Shown: positions 6,971 through 16,299, counted from the stretch's first letter. The stretch: 64,000 nucleotides of DNA from Lachnospiraceae bacterium (GCA_030526405.1 JAUNCZ010000007.1:1-64000); one strand, 5' to 3'. Numbers and translations are program-made. Notes: generated by a model from the letters alone, not told the origin.

Positions 6971-7989
6971 AATTCAACACCTTTCTGTCCGGCCTCAATC
7001 TTACCCACGATATATGGATCCTCTCCGGCCTGACGGATTGCTTTCATTGCAGCGTCCACATCTGAAGGAGCAACAGCCAGGATCATGCCGATACCCATGT
7101 TGTAGGTATTGTACATCATCTGCTCGCTGACATCGCCCTTCTGGGCCATAAGACGGAAGATGGCAGGTGTAGGATAGCTGTCCTTTTTGATCACTGCCTT
7201 CACCCCATCCTTCAGCATGCGGGGAACATTTTCATAAAAGCCGCCGCCGGTGATGTGGCTGCAGGCTTTGATTCTGACACCGGCTGTTTTCACGCTTTTC
7301 AGCGCTTTTACATAGATTTTTGTTGGTGCCAGAAGTGCATCTCCAAGAGTGGTGCCCAGTTCCTCATAATAGGTATCCAGGGACTCTCTTGTCATATCAA
7401 AGATTTTTCTAACAAGGGAAAAGCCATTGCTGTGAACGCCGGAGGATGCCATACCGATCAGCACATCGCCCTCAGCCAGCTCTGCACCGGTGATCAGGTC
7501 CTTCTCATCCACAACACCTACGGAAAAGCCTGCCAGATCGTACTCATCCACAGGATAGAAGCCAGGCATCTCTGCAGTCTCACCGCCGATCAGGGAACAG
7601 CCCGCCTGTACACAGCCGTCAGCAACGCCCTTTACGATCTCTGCGATCTTCTCAGGATAGTTTTTGCCACAGGCAATATAGTCCAGGAAAAACAGGGGCT
7701 CTCCGCCTGCACAGGCAATGTCATTGACACACATAGCAACACAGTCAATTCCAACTGTATCATGCTTGTCCATGATAAATGCCAGCTTCAGCTTGGTTCC
7801 TACTCCGTCTGTACCGGAAACCAGTGTGGGATTCTCCATATCCTTAAAGGCTTTCATGGAAAATGCTCCGGAAAATCCACCGATGCCACCCAGCATCTCG
7901 GGACGCACGGTTTTCTTGATGTGCTCTTTCATCAGCTCCACGGATTTGTATCCGGCTTCAATATCTACGCCCGCATTCTTGTAATCCAT
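6964..7989 (-). CDS. purM: Phosphoribosylformylglycinamidine cyclo-ligase
   Basis: A 341-residue AIR synthetase. It closes the imidazole ring of FGAM with ATP. Family blocks are GGFSGAF (38-44), [12 protein letters not shown] (about 59-70), GGETAEMPG (about 137) and [17 protein letters not shown] (about 243). It is the second gene of the operon and starts 33 bases after purE. Purine genes purF, purL, purH and others are not in the window. Confidence 0.97.
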   Translation of the reverse strand: MDYKNAGVDIEAGYKSVELMKEHIKKTVRPEMLGGIGGFSGAFSMKAFKDMENPTLVSGTDGVGTKLKLAFIMDKHDTVGIDCVAMCVNDIACAGGEPLFFLDYIACGKNYPEKIAEIVKGVADGCVQAGCSLIGGETAEMPGFYPVDEYDLAGFSVGVVDEKDLITGAELAEGDVLIGMASSGVHSNGFSLVRKIFDMTRESLDTYYEELGTTLGDALLAPTKIYVKALKSVKTAGVRIKACSHITGGGFYENVPRMLKDGVKAVIKKDSYPTPAIFRLMAQKGDVSEQMMYNTYNMGIGMILAVAPSDVDAAMKAIRQAGEDPYIVGKIEAGQKGVELC

Positions 7990-8022
7990 AATGACCTCCC
8001 TATTTTCAATTTCGTTTATAAA

Positions 8023-8523
8023 TTAGTAGTTTTTGTATCCTACTTCCTGCAGTCTTGCATCCTTTTTCTCAACCTGAGTTTTCAGCTCTGCAGCATACTC
8101 TTTCACCTTCGCCAGAAGCTCAGGATCAGAGGTAGCCAGGATCTTTGCAGCCAGGATTCCTGCATTTGCACCGCCGTTGATGGCTACTGTTGCAACAGGG
8201 ATTCCGGATGGCATCTGTACGATGGAGTACAGAGAGTCACGTCCGCCCAGAGATGTGGTATGCATTGGAATACCAATTACAGGCATTGGGAAGATTGCTG
8301 CGCACATTCCTGGAAGATGTGCAGCCATTCCTGCTCCGGCAATGATTACCTTGAAGCCCTTCTCCTCAGCAGTTTTTGCATATTCAAAAAAAACGTCCGG
8401 CTCACGATGTGCAGAGATAATTGTCATCTCGTAATCGATACCGAACTTCTCCAGCATATCGGCAGCTTTAGCCATAACAGGCATATCTGAGTCACTGCCC
8501 ATAACAATTCCAACTTTTGCCAT
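8023..8523 (-). CDS. purE: N5-carboxyaminoimidazole ribonucleotide mutase
   Basis: A 166-residue class I PurE. GSDSDMPVM (residues 9-17), SAHREPD (about 39) and the GAGMAAHLPG loop (about 62) form the substrate-binding and catalytic site. No purK is adjacent, so the CAIR source (PurK elsewhere, or direct CO2 use) is not settled. It is the first gene of the operon and is preceded by an AAGGAGA ribosome site. The promoter is at 8623-8651. Confidence 0.96.
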   Translation of the reverse strand: MAKVGIVMGSDSDMPVMAKAADMLEKFGIDYEMTIISAHREPDVFFEYAKTAEEKGFKVIIAGAGMAAHLPGMCAAIFPMPVIGIPMHTTSLGGRDSLYSIVQMPSGIPVATVAINGGANAGILAAKILATSDPELLAKVKEYAAELKTQVEKKDARLQEVGYKNY

Positions 8524-8622
8524 AATAAATCTCCTTTACTTATAACGGTGTTTTAGTTATCTTGATCAGCCCGGCGGCAGCATTTGCTGTTCACTGAGCA
8601 TATTTCCCGTATGTTATCTCAT

Positions 8623-8651
8623 ATTTTACTGATGCCTTACTTTATTGTCAA
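8623..8651 (-). promoter_or_regulatory. Promoter of the purEMND operon
   Basis: Minus strand TTGACA (8646-8651), 17-base spacer, TAAAAT (8623-8628), giving a leader of about 90 bases. The leader has a CAGCA-AA-TGCTG palindrome, but I see neither a purine riboswitch nor a clear PurR box. Confidence 0.82.
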
Positions 8652-8692
8652 CTTTTTATTCCTGCAACCACTCTCCGCAGCAAAGCCAGGAA

Positions 8693-8782
8693 GAAAGTGC
8701 GTTTTCAACCCACTCTCACAGTCAGATTTTTTCATCAGACGCAACTTTGTTCTGCGGGCATAACCAAATGCGTCTGCAACGA
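8693..8782. repeat. Interspersed repeat family 1, copy 2
   Basis: A diverged copy: AAAGTGCGTTTTCAACCCACTC ... ACGCAACTTTGTTCTGCGGGC, ending near AATGCGTCTGCAACG. It lies between the pur promoter and the aminopeptidase gene. Confidence 0.7.
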
Positions 8783-8783
8783 A

Positions 8784-8839
8784 GAAGGTGACCTTCACTC
8801 AACTCTCTGCAGAATTCGAAGTGAAAGTCACCTTCTGAA
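8784..8839 (-). terminator. Hairpin downstream of the aminopeptidase gene
   Basis: A long imperfect inverted repeat, AGAAGGTGAC-TTCACT / AAGTGAA-GTCACCTTCT. The T-tract on the minus strand is weak, so it may stabilise the 3' end rather than terminate by itself. Confidence 0.55.
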
Positions 8840-8895
8840 AATTTCAGTATTCCACAGAAGACAGAATCTATGGGAATACCATCTGTTATACTTCT

Positions 8896-10965
8896 TTATC
8901 CAATATGATCCAGAGGCTCATTCAGCTCCTCTGTTCCCTCCAGAACAAATCGTCCCTCTCTGATCAGAGGAATCTCTTTTCCGTCACTGCAGATCACTGT
9001 GATGCTTCCCAGTTCATCGTAGGGAATGGTGATATCTGTGTGACATCCGAAATAAGCCTTTGACACATCCTCTTTTCTTAACAGAGAGCGCTCATTGTCT
9101 CTGGCAATGATCTCCTTGCCATCCGGGTTGTAAACCGGTGTATCCTCCGCCCAGCTGTAGCAGGTATCTCCGAAGGCAAAATGTGGCCCCATCTTCTCTG
9201 CAATCAGGATGGGCAGCTTATCTGCAATGCCAAAATCCTTCGCCATGCGATAGGCAGTGGTGTTGGTTCCAATGGCAAACTCGCCCATGGGCAGGCTGTC
9301 ATGATGGAACAGGATATTTTCCTCAATGTAACGTCTGTTTTCCTCCTCTGTGGCAAAGTTGGCACAGCTGTAGTCCATAGTCATTCCATCCTTCACCTGG
9401 ATCTTCAGATCATCGTAATGGAAGGAATCCAGATATACCCCCTTCACATGCAGCAGTCCCTGGGTTCCTGTGAGAACAGGCGAGGTGAACACTTCTCCCA
9501 CAGGGATATTCACATCCGCCACACAGTTCTCAAAATTGGTCTGCTCCGCAGGGTCAGACAACTGATGCAGCATAATGGTAAGATCGGTCTCGTTGCCATT
9601 CATTCCCAGAACCCGAACCTTTTCTCCCTGATCCAGGGCATCGATCAGTGTCTGCTGCAGCTTCTGGTATTTCTTGTAATCCAGGGTATTGATCTTCACT
9701 GTTTCCCGGAAGATAGCCTCAAAATCATCACCGATCTCTGGAATCGGATAGGCGATGATGGTAAAGCTTCTCTCCTCACCGATAATGTAGCGGTTTGTGA
9801 TCTGCCCTGCCTCCTGGTTGTAGCGCACCTCCAGCTTCTGCTGCTCTTTGGAGAGCTGCAGCGCCTCTTTTTTGGTCTCCGGCACAAAGGGAATCTCACC
9901 AAACACATCGATGCAGGCCGGTCCCGCATGGGTATTCGCCTGGCTCTTATAGGCTTCAAATGCCTCCTGCTGGGCACGGAGCTTTCTTGTCACCAGCTTC
10001 TCATCCAGGTAAAGGGCGGCATCATTTTTGTGATCGTAATCGTACTGGGGATTCGGAATGGCTCCGTAGAAGCCAATGCGGAGATTTCCTCTCTTATTCA
10101 GGGAATGGCTGGCACATCTGTAGATTACAGGCTCCAGGCCCATCTCTCTGAACTGGCGGATAGCATGCTTCACCATTCGCTCAAAACCAAGACAGAAACG
10201 GATATTTACGGTTTTCTTTTTGGCCAGATTTTTCCCTGTCACCTCAAATCCGATGCGATAGCCCTCTGTATAGGTGCGGGCCATGGCCTCCACCTCCGCC
10301 TCCGGAAGAGAGTTGAGAAATGCTGCCGTGCGGAGCTCATTCTCTGTCACATACTCTCCGAAACGGTACAGATATCTCAGATCACCAAGATCTGCATGTT
10401 CGATGATCTGTGCCGCAAAATCCAGAGAAGGATCCACCAGCTCACGGACTCTGTATTCCATGATCTGGGGACAATAATCGTTGATGTAGGAGATCAGGAT
10501 CTCACGGAGATGCTCTGGCTCCGGAAGGAACTCGTCCTGAAATGCAGAATAGAATTCCAGAAACAGTTCCAGAGAGATCAGAAGATCCCAGTCTCTTTTT
10601 TCATATACATATACGACGCTTCCTGCCAGCTCTGCATACAGAACACAGAAAATATTACCATAGGCTTCACCCAGAGTCTGTACTGCCCAGGCAGGATTGC
10701 CGTAGCTTTTTTCATATTTATCCGGAAGGATATCCTCATAGAGGGAGCGGTTTACCATCTCCAGCTCCTTCTGTTCTGCAGAGTCCATCCATCCCTGCTC
10801 AATCTGCTGCTTTACCTGTACCAGCTGCAGAAAAAATGCTGCCTCTTTTTCAAAAAAATCCCTGAAAGGTTCCGGTACCACACCTTCCCCCGGAATCTCA
10901 CGGATTCTGTCCATCGCCAGAGTGAATCGCAGCTGATCCAGCTCCAGTTCCTGATTATCAGTCAT
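8896..10965 (-). CDS. M29-like (AmpS/AmpT) aminopeptidase with long N-terminal extension
   Basis: The protein has 689 residues. The C-terminal part, from about residue 300, matches thermophilic-type M29 metalloaminopeptidases: NFENCVADVNIPVGEVFTSP and LPMGEFAIGTNTTAY carry the expected metal-ligand Glu residues, and EKMGPHFAFGD plus CHTDITIPYDEL carry His and Asp ligands. The N-terminal 280 or so residues are Leu/Glu/Tyr-rich and probably helical; I do not recognise that domain. M29 enzymes are usually about 400 residues. The gene is monocistronic. Cytoplasmic peptide turnover is the likely role. Confidence 0.8.
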   Translation of the reverse strand: MTDNQELELDQLRFTLAMDRIREIPGEGVVPEPFRDFFEKEAAFFLQLVQVKQQIEQGWMDSAEQKELEMVNRSLYEDILPDKYEKSYGNPAWAVQTLGEAYGNIFCVLYAELAGSVVYVYEKRDWDLLISLELFLEFYSAFQDEFLPEPEHLREILISYINDYCPQIMEYRVRELVDPSLDFAAQIIEHADLGDLRYLYRFGEYVTENELRTAAFLNSLPEAEVEAMARTYTEGYRIGFEVTGKNLAKKKTVNIRFCLGFERMVKHAIRQFREMGLEPVIYRCASHSLNKRGNLRIGFYGAIPNPQYDYDHKNDAALYLDEKLVTRKLRAQQEAFEAYKSQANTHAGPACIDVFGEIPFVPETKKEALQLSKEQQKLEVRYNQEAGQITNRYIIGEERSFTIIAYPIPEIGDDFEAIFRETVKINTLDYKKYQKLQQTLIDALDQGEKVRVLGMNGNETDLTIMLHQLSDPAEQTNFENCVADVNIPVGEVFTSPVLTGTQGLLHVKGVYLDSFHYDDLKIQVKDGMTMDYSCANFATEEENRRYIEENILFHHDSLPMGEFAIGTNTTAYRMAKDFGIADKLPILIAEKMGPHFAFGDTCYSWAEDTPVYNPDGKEIIARDNERSLLRKEDVSKAYFGCHTDITIPYDELGSITVICSDGKEIPLIREGRFVLEGTEELNEPLDHIG

Positions 10966-11027
10966 TTTTTATTGTCCTCACTTTCAGATACCATCTGTTC
11001 TTACGCACTCATTATCCAACCGAACTG

Positions 11028-11345
11028 TTATTTCAGTCCCATCAGAAATACAGCCAGCCACATCAAAGCCACAATTCCTGATGTAATGGAGCCCACTGCT
11101 GCAATGCCATGTCCCTTCTGGGTTGTCCGAAGCAGGGAAAGACCCAGATAAAAGCCATAAACTGCACAGAGAAAGGAAAACAGGCCGAAGGCTCCTGTCA
11201 CAATGCCTGCATTTCCCTCAGTAATAAAAGACATACTAATGGATATAAAAAACAAAGCCAGAGAAAGGGAGGAGAGCACCACTGCTCCCCTGCCCTCTCT
11301 GACTTCTTTTTTTCCGGCGAAAGAATACTTATATTTTTTTGCCAT
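11028..11345 (-). CDS. DUF6142-like small membrane protein
   Basis: A 105-residue protein with a basic N-terminus (KKYKYSFAGKK) and three hydrophobic segments (about 22-42, 48-70 and 82-103). The pattern resembles DUF6142 proteins of Lachnospiraceae; function is unknown. It follows the vanZ-like gene by 6 bases and is probably the last gene of the pyr operon transcript. I see no clear terminator between it and the aminopeptidase gene. Confidence 0.6.
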   Translation of the reverse strand: MAKKYKYSFAGKKEVREGRGAVVLSSLSLALFFISISMSFITEGNAGIVTGAFGLFSFLCAVYGFYLGLSLLRTTQKGHGIAAVGSITSGIVALMWLAVFLMGLK

Positions 11346-11351
11346 AAAAAC

Positions 11352-11879
11352 TTATCTCCTGAATCTGTTGAATATCCAAAAAATCTGATAGCCCAGCAGA
11401 GCCCCTACTGTGTTCAGAAGGATATCATCCACATCAAAGATCCCTGCCTTCAGATAAAGCTGCAGCAGTTCCAGCACCAGTGTCAGAAAAAAGCCTGACA
11501 GAACCACAGGTTTCCAGCTTCGCATCCCCTTAAAGCAAAGGGGCACCAGAAATCCCCAGGGAACAAACCCCACCAGATTCCCTGCCAGATTCAGAACAGC
11601 ACTGAGCAGTCCCACCTGCTTCCAGTAATGATAAAATCGCTGGATTTCACGGAAGGGAATCAGATTATATCTGTGCTCAGAGAAACCCGGATTTCTTCCA
11701 AAGGAGCTACTGAACAGGAGAAAATAGATAAGCAGTGCCAGATACAGCACCAGCAGGATTCCCCCTATCCTGCCCAGAGAATTGGTTTCTTTTGACTTCA
11801 ACAGTATTTCATCCTTTTTGTATTCAAGCTTTTGCTGATTTTTATGCTTTTGCGCCGTACTGCTCATAGTAAGCATCAA
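11352..11879 (-). CDS. VanZ-like membrane protein
   Basis: Up to 175 residues. It has several hydrophobic helices and the VanZ-family pattern: NLIPFREI, NLAGNLVGFVPWGFLVP, then LELLQLYLKAGIFDVDDILLNTVGALLGY. VanZ itself confers low-level teicoplanin resistance, but most relatives are of unknown function. The start is uncertain. The longest reading overlaps pyrE by 38 bases and lacks a ribosome site; a TTG at about 11810 (at LKSKETN) has AAAAGGA upstream and may be the true start. Position in the pyr operon looks incidental. Confidence 0.75.
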   Translation of the reverse strand: MMLTMSSTAQKHKNQQKLEYKKDEILLKSKETNSLGRIGGILLVLYLALLIYFLLFSSSFGRNPGFSEHRYNLIPFREIQRFYHYWKQVGLLSAVLNLAGNLVGFVPWGFLVPLCFKGMRSWKPVVLSGFFLTLVLELLQLYLKAGIFDVDDILLNTVGALLGYQIFWIFNRFRR

Positions 11880-12525
11880 TGGCAGCCTTCAGAGTGTCGT
11901 CGATCACAACACGGCCACCGATCTCACGGTTGTACAGATACTCTGTAACCTCAGCCATGTCAACGATGGCATTGGTGTCAAATCCGTACAGATCCTTAAC
12001 CTCATCAAGAGCCTTCTTCTCTCCGCCCTTGCCTACTTCCATACGATCCAGGGAAACCATCAGACCAACGATGGTAACATCGGCAGCACCCTTTACCTTC
12101 GGAACTGTCTCCTCCATGGATTTTCCGGAGGTAGTAACATCCTCGATCATAACCACTCTGTCGCCATCCTTCAGGCTGCTTCCCAGGAAGCTTCCCTTAT
12201 CAGCGCCGTGATCCTTCTCCTCTTTTCTGTCAGAGCAGTAACGGATCTCTTTTCCGTACAGCTCGCTGTAAGCGATGGCTGTTACCACTGCAAGAGGGAT
12301 TCCCTTGTAGGCAGGTCCGAAGAGAACATCAAAATCATCTCCGTATTTTGCATGGATAGCCTTTGCGTAGTACTCACCCAGACGTTTCAGCTGAGAACCT
12401 GTTACATATGCTCCTGCATTCATAAAGAATGGGGATTTTCTTCCGCTCTTCAGAGTGAAATCACCAAATTTCAGAACGTCAGACTCTACCATAAACTCAA
12501 TAAATTCCTGTTTATACTGTTCCAT
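11842..12525 (-). CDS. pyrE: Orotate phosphoribosyltransferase
   Basis: A 227-residue enzyme making OMP from orotate and PRPP. The PRPP loop VVMIEDVTTSGKSMEE (about 131-146) and the DFTLKSGRKSPFF substrate block near the N-terminus are clear. It is slightly longer than the E. coli enzyme, as in other Clostridia. It lies 34 bases after pyrD in the operon pyrF-pyrK-pyrD-pyrE. Confidence 0.96.
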   Translation of the reverse strand: MEQYKQEFIEFMVESDVLKFGDFTLKSGRKSPFFMNAGAYVTGSQLKRLGEYYAKAIHAKYGDDFDVLFGPAYKGIPLAVVTAIAYSELYGKEIRYCSDRKEEKDHGADKGSFLGSSLKDGDRVVMIEDVTTSGKSMEETVPKVKGAADVTIVGLMVSLDRMEVGKGGEKKALDEVKDLYGFDTNAIVDMAEVTEYLYNREIGGRVVIDDTLKAAIDAYYEQYGAKA

Positions 12526-12559
12526 TGTATTCTCCTTTTATTATCGTTGATCGGGGTTC

Positions 12560-13465
12560 TCAGCGAACTGCTCCGATCAGATCGTTGATATCTGCCACAT
12601 TGTAGCGCTCCATATACTCTTCAATTCCTTTGATCACCTCAAGGGTAGTCTCCGGATTGATGAAGTTGCCTGTTCCCACGGAAACTGCTGTTGCACCTGC
12701 CAGAATGAACTCCAGAGCATCCTCAGCGTTCAGGATTCCACCCATTCCCACAATCGGAATATTTACAGCCTGTGCCACCTGGTAAACCATGCGCACTGCC
12801 ACCGGTTTCACTGCAGGACCGGACATTCCGCCTGTTTTATTTGCCAGGGCAAAGGTTCTTCTGTTTACATCGATCTTCATGCCTGTCAGGGTATTAATCA
12901 GGGATACAGCATCTGCACCGCCTGCCTCTGCAGCTCTTGCGATCTCAGTGATATCTGTAACATTAGGTGTCAGCTTCATGATCACCGGCTGTTTTGCCAG
13001 TTTTTTGATCTCTGCTGTCAGCTCCTCCACAGATTTCGGATCCTGTCCGAAGGCCAGGAAGCCGGCATTTACGTTTGGACAGGAAATATTGATCTCCATC
13101 ATGTCGATCTTTTCCTCTGCCAGACGCTCCACAACACGGAGATACTCTTCCGGAGCATGTCCGCATACATTTACAATAATCTTTGTATCAAACTGCTGCA
13201 GGTATGGGATATCTCTCTCACAGAACACATCGATTCCAGGATTCTGAAGACCGATGGCATTCAGCATTCCGCCATACACCTCTGTGATACGGGGAGTTTT
13301 ATTTCCAGGCCATGCCACGTCCGCAACACCCTTTGTCACAACAGCTCCCAGCTTGTTCAGATCCACAAACTCGCTGTACTCAGCTCCTGATCCAAAGGTT
13401 CCTGATGCTGTCATTACAGGATTCTTTAATTCCACACCAGCCAGATTTACACTTGTTTTTCTCAC
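12560..13465 (-). CDS. pyrD: Dihydroorotate dehydrogenase, catalytic subunit (class 1B)
   Basis: 301 residues. It oxidises dihydroorotate to orotate using FMN. The active-site segment NISCPNVNAG has the Cys base of class 1 enzymes, and GGADAVSLINT and GMGGILNAEDALEF are FMN/phosphate-binding blocks. Together with PyrK next to it this is the NAD-dependent 1B heterotetramer. The start codon overlaps the stop of pyrK by 4 bases. Confidence 0.96.
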   Translation of the reverse strand: MRKTSVNLAGVELKNPVMTASGTFGSGAEYSEFVDLNKLGAVVTKGVADVAWPGNKTPRITEVYGGMLNAIGLQNPGIDVFCERDIPYLQQFDTKIIVNVCGHAPEEYLRVVERLAEEKIDMMEINISCPNVNAGFLAFGQDPKSVEELTAEIKKLAKQPVIMKLTPNVTDITEIARAAEAGGADAVSLINTLTGMKIDVNRRTFALANKTGGMSGPAVKPVAVRMVYQVAQAVNIPIVGMGGILNAEDALEFILAGATAVSVGTGNFINPETTLEVIKGIEEYMERYNVADINDLIGAVR

Positions 13466-14268
13466 AGTTCCACCTCCGATGCCTCGAATACAGGGCCGTC
13501 CTTGCAGACACGTTTGTTATGTACATGGGAATGATGATCCACCTCTTTTGACTGGCATACACAGGCCAGGCAGGCACCGATTCCACAGGCCATCTTCTCC
13601 TCCATGGAGATCCAGCAGGCAATTCCCTTCTCCTGGGCGTAGGCCTTGATTCCGCGAAGCATTGGTGTTGGTCCGCAGGCAAAGATCACATCCGCCTCCA
13701 GGGCATTTTCCTTGATGGCATCAATGACATTTCCCTTTGTTCCGTAGCTTCCGTCCTCGGTGGAAATGCACACGTCGCAGTATTTCTCATACTCTTCCTG
13801 CAGGAATCTTGCATCTCTGTAGCCCAGAACTGCTGTCACCTTTGCTGCTGCAGGAGCATTCTCCTGGTCAGAATTACCTGTAAGGGCCTTTGCAGTCTCC
13901 AGCATAGGAGGAATTCCGATTCCTCCTCCCATAAGAAATACTCGTTTTCCGGCAGCCTTCTCCAGTGGGAAGCCATTGCCCAGAGGTCCCATCACCTGGA
14001 TGGTATCCCCTGCCTTCAAAGCAGAAAACTCTGCAGTTCCCTTTCCTGCCACACGGTATACCATGTGCAGTCTCTGGCCTTTTCTGTCAATCTCACACAG
14101 GGAGATGGGACGGGGAAGCAGGCGGCTTCCGTCCTTGCAGTACAGGGATACAAACTGTCCCGGCTGTGCCTCTCCTGCAATGGAAGGAGTCTTGATCCAC
14201 AGGCTGAAGATTCCCTCACTGAGCTGCTCCTGGCTCTCTACTGTACAAAGTTCTTTTTTCTTCATCAT
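13462..14268 (-). CDS. pyrK: Dihydroorotate dehydrogenase electron transfer subunit
   Basis: 268 residues. It carries FAD and a [2Fe-2S] cluster that pass electrons from PyrD to NAD. LLPRPISLCEID is the FAD-binding block, LMGGGIGIPPML the NAD-binding block, and CGIGACLACVC plus a later Cys (VCKDGP) supply the cluster ligands. Two consecutive Met codons occur at the start; the second fits the AGAGG ribosome site slightly better. It sits 14 bases after pyrF. Confidence 0.95.
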   Translation of the reverse strand: MMKKKELCTVESQEQLSEGIFSLWIKTPSIAGEAQPGQFVSLYCKDGSRLLPRPISLCEIDRKGQRLHMVYRVAGKGTAEFSALKAGDTIQVMGPLGNGFPLEKAAGKRVFLMGGGIGIPPMLETAKALTGNSDQENAPAAAKVTAVLGYRDARFLQEEYEKYCDVCISTEDGSYGTKGNVIDAIKENALEADVIFACGPTPMLRGIKAYAQEKGIACWISMEEKMACGIGACLACVCQSKEVDHHSHVHNKRVCKDGPVFEASEVEL

Positions 14269-14282
14269 GAACCTCTTTCTGT

Positions 14283-15209
14283 TTATCTTGCTTTCAGTGC
14301 TCCGTCGATGTCAGCAACCATGTCAAGAACTGCCTGACGGGAAGCATCTGCATAATTCTCAGCACCAAACTGTGCATATTTCTCCTGACGATAAGCAGCA
14401 ATAATTCCACGGGAAGAGTTTACAATGGCACCAAGTCCGTCCTCATTGAAGAAATGTACCAGGTCTTTTCCCTGTCCGCCCTGTGCCCCGTAGCCAGGAA
14501 CCAGGATGAAGCTCTTTGGCATAACCTTTCTCAGAACTTTTCCCATCTCAGGATAGGTAGCACCTACAACGGCACCAACGTAGCTGTAGGAATCACCCAT
14601 AACCTCTTCTCCCCACTCAGCTACCTTCTCTCCAACCAGCTCATAGAGAGGACGTCCGTTGATCTCCTGATCCTGGAACTCCCCGCTGGATGGGTTGGAA
14701 GTCTTAACAAGAATGAAGATACCTTTTTTCTCCTCTTTGCAGACCTTCAGGAATGGTTTCACACCGTCACTTCCCAGATATGGGTTTACAGTTGCGAAAT
14801 CCTCATGGAATCCGGAGTATTTTTTGCTTCCGATCTGTACCTGTCCCAGATGTCCGATGGCATATGCCTCAGATGTGGAACCGATATCGCCACGTTTGAT
14901 ATCTCCGATTACCACAAGACCCTTCTCCTGGCAGTATGCAACGGTCTTCTCGTATGCTGCCATACCAGGAACACCAAACTGCTCATACATAGCTACCTGT
15001 GGTTTAACAGCAGGAATCAGATCATAGGTTGCATCTACAATTGCCTTATTAAACTGCCAGATTGCCTCAGCAGCGCCCTCCAGGGTCTCACCGTACTCCG
15101 CAAATGCTGCCTTCTGAACGTGCTCCGGTACATAGGACAGCATTGGGTCCAGACCTACAACGATTGGTGCATTTGTTTTTTTGATGTTTTCAATTAACTT
15201 ATTGATCAT
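14283..15209 (-). CDS. pyrF: Orotidine 5'-phosphate decarboxylase
   Basis: 308 residues, the longer subfamily-2 type. It decarboxylates OMP to UMP. IVVGLDPML near residue 18 and the catalytic VIGDIKRGDIGSTSEAYA block are present. The start at 15209 has an AGAGGATAA site upstream; a further upstream in-frame ATG at 15287 lacks one and lies in the leader. It is the first gene of the pyr operon. Genes pyrB, pyrC and carAB are not in the window. Confidence 0.95.
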   Translation of the reverse strand: MINKLIENIKKTNAPIVVGLDPMLSYVPEHVQKAAFAEYGETLEGAAEAIWQFNKAIVDATYDLIPAVKPQVAMYEQFGVPGMAAYEKTVAYCQEKGLVVIGDIKRGDIGSTSEAYAIGHLGQVQIGSKKYSGFHEDFATVNPYLGSDGVKPFLKVCKEEKKGIFILVKTSNPSSGEFQDQEINGRPLYELVGEKVAEWGEEVMGDSYSYVGAVVGATYPEMGKVLRKVMPKSFILVPGYGAQGGQGKDLVHFFNEDGLGAIVNSSRGIIAAYRQEKYAQFGAENYADASRQAVLDMVADIDGALKAR

Positions 15210-15348
15210 ACATTTATCCTCTCTGTTCTTACTTTTCCCACAGACATGGTCCCTGCCGGCACTTTGGTCCGTTGCTTTTGGGGGCATTTTGCCGGTCAGA
15301 GATGAATATCACTCTGCAGGCACACTATATCCATGTTATCGACTATAA

Positions 15349-15377
15349 AGTATACAGTAAATCTATGGCTAATTCAA
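15349..15377 (-). promoter_or_regulatory. Promoter of the pyr operon
   Basis: Minus strand TTGAAT (15372-15377), 17-base spacer, TATACT (15349-15354), with a leader of about 130 bases. The leader has a CCGGCA/TGCCGG stem with a large loop. I do not see a convincing PyrR-binding loop or attenuator. Confidence 0.72.
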
Positions 15378-15393
15378 GTCGAACCCACAGACA

Positions 15394-15440
15394 AAGAAGC
15401 TGTGTCCCTCTGATCTCAGACCAGTGGAACACAGCTTCCT
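15394..15440 (-). terminator. Hairpin downstream of the 84-residue membrane protein gene
   Basis: GAAGCTGTGT ... ACACAGCTTC inverted repeat with an imperfect inner stem. The T-tract is short (CTTCTTTG), so it is a moderate terminator. Confidence 0.5.
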
Positions 15441-15554
15441 GCTTTCTCATTACTATTACATTTCTTTATTAAAGTGCACCTCCGTGTACCTGGTTGAGCC
15501 CCACGTCAGCCTGCTGGCATCTTCCTATGGGCGTCTCTGCCATCCCCACAGTTC

Positions 15555-15809
15555 TTATTCTGCAACAGATGCATTAACCTCGCTCATGTAGTTCTGCACG
15601 TCGGAAGTATCAATGGTGATGGTCTCCGCATTGGATGGTGCTGTTGCCTGCACATTTTTATAAACAGATACGCCAAACCATCCGATCAGAGCTGCTAAAA
15701 CCAGAGCTGCTGCTGTTACACCGATACGTGCCTGCAGTCTCTCACGTTTCATAATTGCCTGACGGTTTGCTTTTTCTTTTTTATACTGGTCTACTTTTTT
15801 CTGACTCAT
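15555..15809 (-). CDS. Small single-pass membrane protein
   Basis: 84 residues. A Lys/Arg-rich N-terminus (about residues 1-28) is followed by one transmembrane helix (about 29-51) and an extracytoplasmic tail with a Thr/Asp-rich stretch. The topology is cytoplasmic N-terminus, outside C-terminus. A ribosome site (AAGGAGA) precedes the ATG. I do not recognise a family. It is a single-gene unit between the pyr operon and a repeat-containing gap. Confidence 0.65.
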   Translation of the reverse strand: MSQKKVDQYKKEKANRQAIMKRERLQARIGVTAAALVLAALIGWFGVSVYKNVQATAPSNAETITIDTSDVQNYMSEVNASVAE

Positions 15810-15872
15810 GAGTCAAATCTCCTTTTTCTGATAAAATTTGCAGCTCCCTTCCCCACATAGAAAGCCGCTTCA

Positions 15873-15922
15873 TAGTAAAGCGGACCTTGGAAATCCCCTT
15901 CGCTACCTGCACAGGAACCATT
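15873..15922. repeat. Interspersed repeat family 3, copy 1
   Basis: The most diverged copy: TAGTAAAGCGGAC, then CTTCGCTACCTGC and GGAACCATTGC. Closer matches to each other lie at 34081 and 62871. A palindromic CATTGCTGCATGCAATG follows. Confidence 0.55.
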
Positions 15923-16032
15923 GCTGCATGCAATGGTTCACATTATATGACTGTATTTTATCGTACCATAACAGACCTGCAAATTCAAGGCTTGCCCCCT
16001 GGATCTGCCCCTGAATACTTCTCTCCTGCCAC

Positions 16033-16299
16033 TCACCTGCTTACTCTCATATTGATCAAACCCATGGCCTTGTCATAATCATTTTTATGAACATATACCT
16101 TATACTCATAGGAATATTCCTGATCAATCCCAAGATTTCCCACTCGTCCTCGATGACTTCCGACAACCTGTGAATTCTGCAAATTAATTGTCTTAATTAT
16201 GTAAGGTATTTTATTGGCAGAAAGAATTCCACGTACATCAGCCTGCTTATTGAAATCCATCGTTATCAGTAATTCCTTACGGTTGAATAATGTAATCAT
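16033..16299 (-). CDS. Hypothetical protein of about 88 residues
   Basis: A small soluble protein with an N-terminal LFNRKELLIT strand, a region NKQADVRGILSANKIPYIIK and a C-terminal YEYKVYVHKNDYDKAMGLI. The strand-helix-strand layout and the alternating hydrophobic pattern are reminiscent of DUF2007-type domains, but that is a weak resemblance. Of two ATGs in the start region I chose the second (16299), which is better spaced from GGAGGGA. It stands alone. Confidence 0.6.
   Translation of the reverse strand: MITLFNRKELLITMDFNKQADVRGILSANKIPYIIKTINLQNSQVVGSHRGRVGNLGIDQEYSYEYKVYVHKNDYDKAMGLINMRVSR

Noticed and set aside
8524-8622. Purine riboswitch or PurR box in the pur leader
   Set aside because: The leader of about 90 bases lacks the conserved three-way junction loops and no clear PurR box pair is visible.
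9181-11151. A 656-codon plus-strand open frame opposite the aminopeptidase gene
   Set aside because: Same reason: a shadow of the minus-strand gene with no supporting start signal.
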